From contig OX424562.1 of NCBI GenBank assembly GCA_949152475.1, positions 19,716,209 through 19,780,208 of the forward strand: a DNA stretch of 64,000 nt, given 5' to 3'. Both the position numbers and the translations under genes were made by a program. Source of the stretch: Terebella lapidaria (taxonomy: Eukaryota; Annelida; Polychaeta; Terebellida; Terebellidae). Below, piece after piece: positions 57,243-64,000 of this stretch (its first letter is position 1; each line of letters begins with the position of its first letter). The notes under the pieces are model-generated. The model saw only the letters and a list, made by a program, of their open reading frames with translations. It made no database searches and was not told the DNA's origin.

Positions 57243-58401
57243 AAAATGGAATTAGTCTTTATATGGAATATAAGGTAGTTCGCTCAAAATCAATTTTTCA
57301 CTAAAATCAATATTTAATAAAATCTTGTGAATAGATTTCTCTGCAATTTTCTTTATTTATCAACAAACCGCTGTGTATGTTTTTGAAACAAAAAAAATAT
57401 GGGGGTCATATTTCAAATTTTAGCCCCCTTGCTTGGATCGAAAGGGAGCGAAGATCCATAATATCAAACTGCAGGAGCAAGTGTGCTTCCCAATTGAAGC
57501 CTATTGGTCATGAAAAAGCTCAAAGTAGTACTTATAATGTTAACATGTAAGTCTGACTATGAGGGATATAAATTATTAGGTTACATGTCATCATTGCCAA
57601 CCTTCTAGGGGCGTCGTGTCACCAGCAGCCTCAGTCAGCCAAATCAAAAGGCAAATCCCATACATTGTGATTTCCATGTGCGTGCATCGTACACGTAGGC
57701 TACATCGACATATTGTGGCTACATATTGTAGCACGCTTTGAATTTTTGATTTCGCATGTGCGACGTCTGGCCATTTATACATGTCGTCAAATCGGGCGCC
57801 GATTATGACCTTCAGAACAAAGTGCCGACTGTAACCTTCAGAACAATAACTGGCAGGTGGTTCCTACCGAGTAGATATTTGATCCTATTATCTCAGAGAT
57901 GGTAATCCGGGTACAGGCTAGCGAATGTGATTGGAGAGGAGAAAGGTCACGCACAGTCAATTAAATTCAGGTGGATGCGTTGTTTTCAGGAAAAAAAAAA
58001 TGCTTTTTGATAATTGAGAAATTAACTCCCCCCCCCCCCCCCGATTTATATTGAGCATCGTATCGATGCATCTTTCTAACAGGTGAATATTGGAAGTAGA
58101 TCCATGTGGACATCTCTGACGCATAGAATTTTTGGAGGCAAAATATTTTTGCGCTGTAGCAGCTAGTGAAATATCATCTCTCACTGTCCACATCACGTCT
58201 AGCCCAATATTAGATATACAGGCCAATATACTAGGGCCCAGCGTCGTTCAAACGTGGTCTCAAATGGAAAAAGCATCATGCGTTCATCGCTTTCCCGTAC
58301 TGCATCAAATGACCATAAATAATTTTAAATTTATATGAAATGCTAGTTTAGTGGGATGAAAACATGGGAGTACAGAATTTGTTAAAACGAAAATACACGT
58401 A

Positions 58402-58407
58402 TTTATT
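58402..58407 (-). terminator. AATAAA of the FAM187-like gene
   Basis: AATAAA on the minus strand (plus TTTATT), 34 bp after the stop codon; a plausible polyadenylation signal. Confidence 0.6.
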
Positions 58408-58440
58408 TTCATGCTTAAAATAGGTGACAATAGTTCATAG

Positions 58441-60126
58441 TCATCTCTTAGAATAAGTATACATTGTATAGTCAGATGGCGACATCGATATGGACTGGTA
58501 AGAATCACTCGCAAGGGCAGTTGGTTTCGGATTCTGTTTTGCCACTGGAAGATTCTTCTTAGGTTTAGACTTCCTGTTGACTTTCGTATGTCTCTGGCAG
58601 TGTCTTATGATCATGCAGAATATGAACAAAACAAAATTGAAAACGTAGCTCGTGTACAGGTAAATCATGTAAGGTCCAGTATCCTCCGGTACGACAACAT
58701 ACTCCACCTCCAGTTTGAAGGTGCCACGCTTGTGACCTCCAAAAGAGCAGGAGAAACTCCCGCTATCGCGGTCCGTTAGTTTCTTGATGCGGAGGAGTCC
58801 TAGAGCATCAATCTCCATTCGTCGCTTGGTCTTCTTCGCCAGGTCTATAGCTAGGAGTGGCACTGTGCCGTTCATCCACTCGACCGGCGTGTGCATGTTT
58901 GCACCTGGGCAGTGAAACTGTACGCTCTCCCCGGAACGTTTGTTCACTGTTGTCTTGACGACGGGCGGCTCAGGTTCGATGGTTTCTATGGACAGTTTAT
59001 CCAAGTGTATGTTCTTTCCCCCAGACATCTTCCAGCCCGTGTCTTGCAAGGACTTGTGTTTGATGCAGTCCACTTTGCACTTTGAAACCTCAATTTCCTC
59101 GGGGTACTTGCTAATGGTGTCTGCCATATGTGCGAAGAGTGACGAATGGCATGGTGCGCCTTCAGGATATAATCTCAAGACCTGACCCACGTATGCTGGC
59201 TTCACTGGGTAGTCAGGATTGAGGGGCTTCAGGACACAGTGACCTGTTCGTCTCTTCTCGCCGACTTTCCCGCAGGTGTTACAAGCACTCCACTGTTTCC
59301 ACTTGGTGCCTATTTTCCAGTTATTAGACGCGTCCTTCACGGGAGCTGCTGGTTTTGGGTACCCTTCTCCACCTGCGGAAACAAGTGTCGCCTTCACTTG
59401 GATCAGGACATCAAGGTGAAACATGAACACCTTCTGTTGGCCGAGTTTCGTATCCTTCTTGCCCCAAGCTTCGACTAGAGCAGCTCCACTGATAGCGTCC
59501 ATGTGACCAGACATGAATTCAAATTTCTTCAACAAGGTAGACGATGTCTTCGTGTATTCTGCACAGAAGTAGGTACCTCTGTCTTCCATCTTGACCTGCT
59601 TGAGAACCAGCGTGTGATCTATCGTGACATACTTGAAATTCTTCGACTCATCATCGTGTGTGTCAAGGCGCATCTCCTCTGGGTACCACCGGATCTTCTT
59701 CTGACTCTGCAGGACTTCCCTCTTGAATTTGTACCAAAGGTACGCTCGCTTGACCTTGCGGTCTGAATCCTGGCAATAATGGCAAGGCATGTGAACGGTT
59801 TCATCCAAGTCTGCAATTCTGGCAATATGAGGCGAACCTTTCTCCATTCCCGCCAGTCTTTTGACGCAGTCTGTGTAGCTCTCTTCTGTCTCATGTCCGC
59901 TACCATCCTCGTCTTCTTCATCTTCTGGTAGAGAACGTGTTGCGATATGGTGTTTATGGTGATCACCGACGATGTCTTTATCATACAGAGGGTGGGTGTC
60001 AATATGCTCAGTGTATGTGGCTTGGCTTCCGTCATCGTCCGTAACTTTTACGCAGATATCTGTTCCACAGTTTACTTGAGAAATTTCAAACAAGAAACAG
60101 GCAATCCACAGAAATATTTTGGTCAT
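58441..60126 (-). CDS. FAM187-like single-pass membrane protein with two Ig domains
   Basis: One uninterrupted 561-codon frame. The first ATG (60124-60126) starts MTKIFLWIACFLFEISQVNC, a good signal peptide; upstream codons of the open frame begin at TTG and are ignored. An Ig-like domain follows (MPCHYCQDSD to DRGTYFCAEY), then a Trp/Cys segment (WKQWSACNTCGKVGEKRRTG) of the kind seen in FAM187 proteins, then a second Ig-like domain (VQFHCPG to DSGSFSCSFGG), one membrane segment (YTSYVFNFVLFIFCMIIRHC) and a short basic/Ser-rich tail. A type I surface protein, role unknown. The family assignment rests on the order Ig, CxxCG segment, Ig, TM, recalled and not searched. The 3' half is copied at 50825-51631. 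Confidence 0.75.
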   Translation of the reverse strand: MTKIFLWIACFLFEISQVNCGTDICVKVTDDDGSQATYTEHIDTHPLYDKDIVGDHHKHHIATRSLPEDEEDEDGSGHETEESYTDCVKRLAGMEKGSPHIARIADLDETVHMPCHYCQDSDRKVKRAYLWYKFKREVLQSQKKIRWYPEEMRLDTHDDESKNFKYVTIDHTLVLKQVKMEDRGTYFCAEYTKTSSTLLKKFEFMSGHMDAISGAALVEAWGKKDTKLGQQKVFMFHLDVLIQVKATLVSAGGEGYPKPAAPVKDASNNWKIGTKWKQWSACNTCGKVGEKRRTGHCVLKPLNPDYPVKPAYVGQVLRLYPEGAPCHSSLFAHMADTISKYPEEIEVSKCKVDCIKHKSLQDTGWKMSGGKNIHLDKLSIETIEPEPPVVKTTVNKRSGESVQFHCPGANMHTPVEWMNGTVPLLAIDLAKKTKRRMEIDALGLLRIKKLTDRDSGSFSCSFGGHKRGTFKLEVEYVVVPEDTGPYMIYLYTSYVFNFVLFIFCMIIRHCQRHTKVNRKSKPKKNLPVAKQNPKPTALASDSYQSISMSPSDYTMYTYSKR

Positions 60127-61498
60127 TTTCAGTCTCAGTATTGCCAAAGATCGTATTCAATTTTGAATATGATCTCTGGTATGGCTTTGACACGTATGCA
60201 GCAAATACCCATGCTTTGATGGATTGTTTACATGTATGCCCGTCTACAATATCATAGCAAAAGTTATCTGAAATATGGTATGGTGGCCATGGTGATGGTC
60301 AAAATGGGACGATTAAAATAAGTATAATGACGTTATTAACAATAATACGAATAAAATGCCACGTATTTTTTTAGCAAGAAATGTTTGGTATAAGCAAATA
60401 GGGCTGGACAGTGAGATTTGAAACGTTGCTTTATTTTATGAGATTTCGTCATTCTGAAGATAAACATCTTTTCCGCCAAATTTTCTGCCAAATTTGGAAA
60501 AAAATTCTAATTGTTCTAATTGTTCGATGCTGCATAACATTGTTGCAATATCGGAAATACACCAGACTTTCAGATACAAGTATTGACATCTTGCCGTTGG
60601 TATAAAGTCAAACAAATAATAATTGTGCATCATTATATCCTGATCATTTAGGGGTCTCAATACCGTATGTTTGTGGTAATCGCTACAACTACCAAGACCG
60701 CAGAAAAATATGTGTTGCTCCAAGTATATGTCCGGGGAATCTGATTCTGAGGTTTCGGGAAATATACACCCTGCAACATATCTTAAGGCGGTGACTGACC
60801 TAGTTCTTTTGTCTAGGGGTCAGGTCATCTTATTGTCACCGACTTGTGCTCAAATTTTTTGGAAGAAAGATCAACACACGCATAACGCATATATATACTG
60901 AGGGGATGATACGATGTCCGAGATACTACTACAAATTTATGTGTTTCACAAATATTTGTAGGGGCTGAAATTCCCCAGAAATAAGGTTTTTCTTCCATCA
61001 ATGTTTACCTCAATTTTGACACGGTGATCACGTTGATGGTCATTTTCAATAAATTTTGCACATTGTACTTCGATAATCTGTACACGGGAGTTAAGATAAT
61101 CATCTCATGTTTCATACATCCTGCGGATATGCACTAATGTCTCGTAATTTTTCAGTTATTCCTAAATTATTCCACATGCTTGTCGTGTCACCGATTTGAG
61201 TCAAGCGTCACCGACTTAGGTTTACATTTTGGGTATAATATACCCACTGGTTGAATGAGTTGAACTGTACAATGAGTTCTCAGGAAAGGTGTTTTCGTGT
61301 ACGGTTATAGCGATATCATATACATTTGTATCCAATAGGGCAAAGAAAAAGTGGTATTGTATATAAATACTTTTTTCACATTTTATTTGTTGTATAGCTA
61401 CAATGCCTACATGTACTGTTCATGAATCACAGACACGCACTTCTACCCCGTATGTAAAATATATGTTACTTATCTCAATAATAACCTACAGTGGTCCC
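60127..61498. other. Intergenic, no gene recognised
   Basis: The upstream side of the FAM187-like gene; its promoter must lie here but no motif stands out. No other exon, RNA gene or repeat was recognised. Confidence 0.4.
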
Positions 61499-61665
61499 TG
61501 TAAGATAAGACCTCACCTTTTGCAGAGAAAATGAGGTCTTATCTTACAGGAAGTCTTATTTCACAGGTTCATTTATATGTTAAATTTATCTTTGGGGAAT
61601 ACAAAAAAGTCTTTACAGACAGGAGAGTCTTATTTCGGAGGTGTCTTATGTTACAGGGACCACCG
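61499..61665. mobile_element. Tc1/mariner (pogo-type) MITE, 167 bp
   Basis: Ends CAGTGGTCCCTGTAAGATAA and its inverted match (TTATGTTACAGGGACCACCG) with two to three mismatches. TA on both sides (61497-61498 and 61666-61667) fits the TA target site. GTCTTAT motifs repeat inside. The CAGTGGTCCCTGTA end is typical of pogo/Tigger-like families. Confidence 0.75.
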
Positions 61666-62150
61666 TACTAGTAAGTAAGTATGTAGAACATACTGTATAC
61701 ACTCCTGTATATATGATGTATGTATAGAGTGCATTCGAGAAATGCATTCCCCGCTATATTTTTACAGTAGCATGTCCCAAACTCTTGCCAGTGAAATCTG
61801 GCAAAATATTAATTGTTATGCTAATTTGAATTCGGATTTCCTGAGTGATGACCGTCAGACATTCATTAGCCTTCCTGGACTCAAAGAATATATAAGAAAA
61901 ACATATACGTGTAGGCCTTGGAATTTCGTTACAATAGACGTGAATCACATACTGGTCACATTGTGGGGGTATGAGATGCCGTCAACTTTTTTATATAATA
62001 TTTTCATGAAATTTATATCAATCTCTGCCACAATCAATCCATGGCAATCCATGATATTTTGCAATGACCACATAAAACATACAAATACAATCATATGTTC
62101 GGCAAAACATCTGTGTTTAGAGCGTCCACATTGCAAATAGTCATGGAGGT
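61666..62150. other. Spacer downstream of the metalloprotease gene
   Basis: AT-rich, with a frame at 61742-62140 that has no recognised domain and no splice context. It probably includes the 3' UTR of the minus-strand gene. Confidence 0.4.
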
Positions 62151-63305
62151 TTATTTGGGTCGCAATTTGGATAAATAATTAGCAGGTTGAGGAAGAGACG
62201 CGTCACGTTTCTCCCTGAGCTCGGCGATTGTAGCCATTCTGTTTGTGACCCATGCGTGTTCGTCAGACATCCCGTGCTGTTGGTAGAAATCGAGTAGACC
62301 CTCGTAACGCTCCAAGACGTCAAAACCACAGAGGGTTTGGATCTTGTGGAGGTCCACTGGGCAGAAATTATGGGGCTGTCTGAAGTCTTCCTGCAGGTTC
62401 CCTGAGCCGTTCATCACGCATGAGTAGTAGACACAGTGACCAAGTCCGAAGATATGGGCGATTTCGTGCACGAGCAGCTTGCAGCAGCGTTCCAGAAGTA
62501 GCTCCTTTCGAGCTTCCGAGGACATCTCGGCGTTATCTACTTCGCGGACGAACCAGTGCTCCTCGGAGAACTTGATTGACGGGTCATAGCGGCTGAAGCT
62601 GAAGATACCCATCTTCCTCCAGATGCTGCCGATGCCTGCCACGAAGAGGTCACTCTCGTCACAGAAAAGATCGATCAGAGTTATCATAATGGTAAAGAGG
62701 CGATCCGTAGGTACCTCAGTTTGGAGTTCGTTGAGACCAGAGTCAACTCGACATTGGTATCGCCCTGTGCCGGCGTGGAACCTCGTGGTCAGTGTGACTT
62801 CCTCGCCTGACTTCTTCGTGGCTATAACTTGTTTCTTCTTGATTCTCGTCGGGATAGTGTCGAGGATCACGACGGGTAGCTTGTAGAATAACCGCGTGTA
62901 CCTCGCGATCTCTTCCAGGTCGAAGACGTTACCGAAGTCTCCAAGAGGGAGGAGGTAGATCTTGCCATTGCTATATTTCTCGGGAACATTAGTCCCGTTC
63001 GGGTTGTAGTCACAGGTTCCCGACTTTAACTGGTTGCCTTGGCTGTGCCAAGAGGAGTAGCGGATGAACTCGTTGTAACTCTGTCCTTCCTCGACCGTCG
63101 AGGCCAACCAGTCCAGATCAGAGATGGGTCTGGGCAAGGGCGGGAATGAGTCTGCCGGTTCATACTCTGGTTCTAGAGGGACCGGCCCAATGGCTCGCAG
63201 ACGCTGGCGCTCAGTCGGCAGCTTGAAGCCTCGCGCGAACGAGAACGTCTTCTGTCGTTTTGGTGCCGGGGTCACCGCCTTTCTGGACTGTTTCCGTTTG
63301 GGCAT
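62151..63305 (-). CDS. Archaemetzincin-like zinc metalloprotease (AMZ family)
   Basis: A 384-residue intronless frame from ATG at 63305 (MPKRKQSRKAV...), near the AMZ2 size range. The open frame extends upstream, but an acceptor (GGTTTCAG, 63341-63333) lies 27 bp before this ATG, so the upstream part is probably intron or UTR. The zinc motif HEIAHIFGLGH (HEIAH codons 62468-62454) is followed by CVYYSCVMNGSG and, 17 residues after the Met, CPVD. The catalytic HExxHxxGxxH and Glu are intact. Archaemetzincins normally have four Cys for a second zinc (CX4C, CXXC); here the last one is Asp (62354-62352). A basic, nuclear-signal-like N-terminus (KRKQ, PKRQK) precedes the domain. Substrates unknown. 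Confidence 0.85.
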   Translation of the reverse strand: MPKRKQSRKAVTPAPKRQKTFSFARGFKLPTERQRLRAIGPVPLEPEYEPADSFPPLPRPISDLDWLASTVEEGQSYNEFIRYSSWHSQGNQLKSGTCDYNPNGTNVPEKYSNGKIYLLPLGDFGNVFDLEEIARYTRLFYKLPVVILDTIPTRIKKKQVIATKKSGEEVTLTTRFHAGTGRYQCRVDSGLNELQTEVPTDRLFTIMITLIDLFCDESDLFVAGIGSIWRKMGIFSFSRYDPSIKFSEEHWFVREVDNAEMSSEARKELLLERCCKLLVHEIAHIFGLGHCVYYSCVMNGSGNLQEDFRQPHNFCPVDLHKIQTLCGFDVLERYEGLLDFYQQHGMSDEHAWVTNRMATIAELREKRDASLPQPANYLSKLRPK

Positions 63306-64000
63306 GGTAGTAGTGAATGATGGGCAGGGAACCTGAAACCAAATGAGCGCCCCGTGAAATGTAAGAAACCAATTATAACATACACGTTGGTACCTGTATC
63401 TAGATAACCCATGCATGTATATTTTTTCTAAAAATATTAATCAATGTACATGTAAATCCATTGTCTGTAACGAAAATGTGTTTGAAAACTATATCATCTT
63501 ATTGAGTCTGAAAGCTAAACTTCACAAAGTGCATACATGTACATACATATACGTCATATGGTAACGAAACGCATTCTTCATTAGCTGAATCATCAAATTT
63601 TGTGACTGCTAGGTCAGCAAACGGTGATTTGAGAAATTCATACACTGTGAATAAAATGATAGAAAAGATATTGCGTTGGTCATATTATACTGCCAAAATA
63701 TTTAGAACACTAGCCTGATTAGGGCAGCTTTTCTATAAGATTTGTTATACTTGCGCGCATGGTTAGACTAATTAAAATAATGACCATAAAAGCTTTCGGG
63801 GAAAATACACGTATATTCATGTATCTATAGGGGGCTGTTATTACTTTGATTAGAAACCCATTCCTTGCAATAGGCCTAAATATCGCCCACAACATTTGAG
63901 AAATGTTGGGTGCTGTATACTAAAACCAATTAATAGGCCTACTGTAGAATTTAACGTAAATTCTTACCTCGATTTCCCGGTGGTAGAATATATAAATATG
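63306..64000. other. Upstream region of the metalloprotease gene
   Basis: A splice acceptor on the minus strand (AG at 63334-63333) suggests a separate 5' non-coding exon further right. No promoter motif or other gene was seen. Confidence 0.45.

Larger units (their letters stand above)
51635..59247. repeat. Tandem segmental duplication, copy 2 (7,616-bp period)
   Basis: Second copy. Its right end runs on into the intact 5' part of the FAM187-like gene, so this copy's flank is the original one on that side. Confidence 0.95.

Noticed and set aside
63306..63416. N-terminal extension of the metalloprotease
   Set aside because: A splice acceptor lies between the extension and the ATG at 63305, so the upstream codons are more likely intron.

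Overview
The window is animal nuclear DNA. Its genes have introns with GT/AG borders and AATAAA signals, its receptors are built from metazoan modules (CUB, C-type lectin, trefoil, LDLa, LRR, 7TM), and more than half of it is repeats and transposon relics. Repeat texture (GAGGTCAAAGGTCA satellites, GACGGACGGACGG tracts, a tRNA-derived SINE) and the LDLa-LRR-7TM receptors suggest a marine lophotrochozoan, most likely a mollusc. That is inference, because no marker gene is present.

Layout. 1-11.5 kb is repeat-rich: a miniature LTR element (TRIM), a 1,067-bp tandem duplication, a 43-bp minisatellite, an orphan candidate exon, a transposon-like element with a ~135-bp satellite core full of nuclear-receptor-type half sites, and two inverted-repeat elements. 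11.5-41 kb is a large inverted segmental duplication. The left arm (+) carries a giant mosaic 7TM receptor (copy A, 12300-20655) followed by an intact SLC16-like transporter gene (21470-25724). The right arm (-) carries receptor copy B (40006-31966) followed by the wreck of a second transporter copy, broken by a frameshift, a deletion and a LINE fragment. Between the arms lie a decayed gag-protease retrotransposon and a fold-back repeat. 41-44 kb holds MITEs, dispersed repeats and a tRNA-SINE. 44,019-59,247 is a 7,616-bp tandem duplication whose copies look identical. Its breakpoint cuts an Ig-domain membrane protein gene (FAM187-like), leaving a 5'-truncated copy (50825-51631) and the full gene (58441-60126). 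60-64 kb holds a small Tc1/pogo-type MITE and an archaemetzincin-like metalloprotease gene (62151-63305, -).

The most notable item is the receptor pair. From the exons I can join, each protein reads TSP1-like, CTLD, trefoil, Cys-rich, CUB-like region, CTLDs, about six LDLa repeats, LRRs and 7TM. In both copies the TM3 DRY-type site reads N-N-A and the TM7 NPxxY site ends in His. First exons (signal peptide) were not found. I compared copies by reading and could not run alignments; boundaries of repeats are approximate unless said otherwise.
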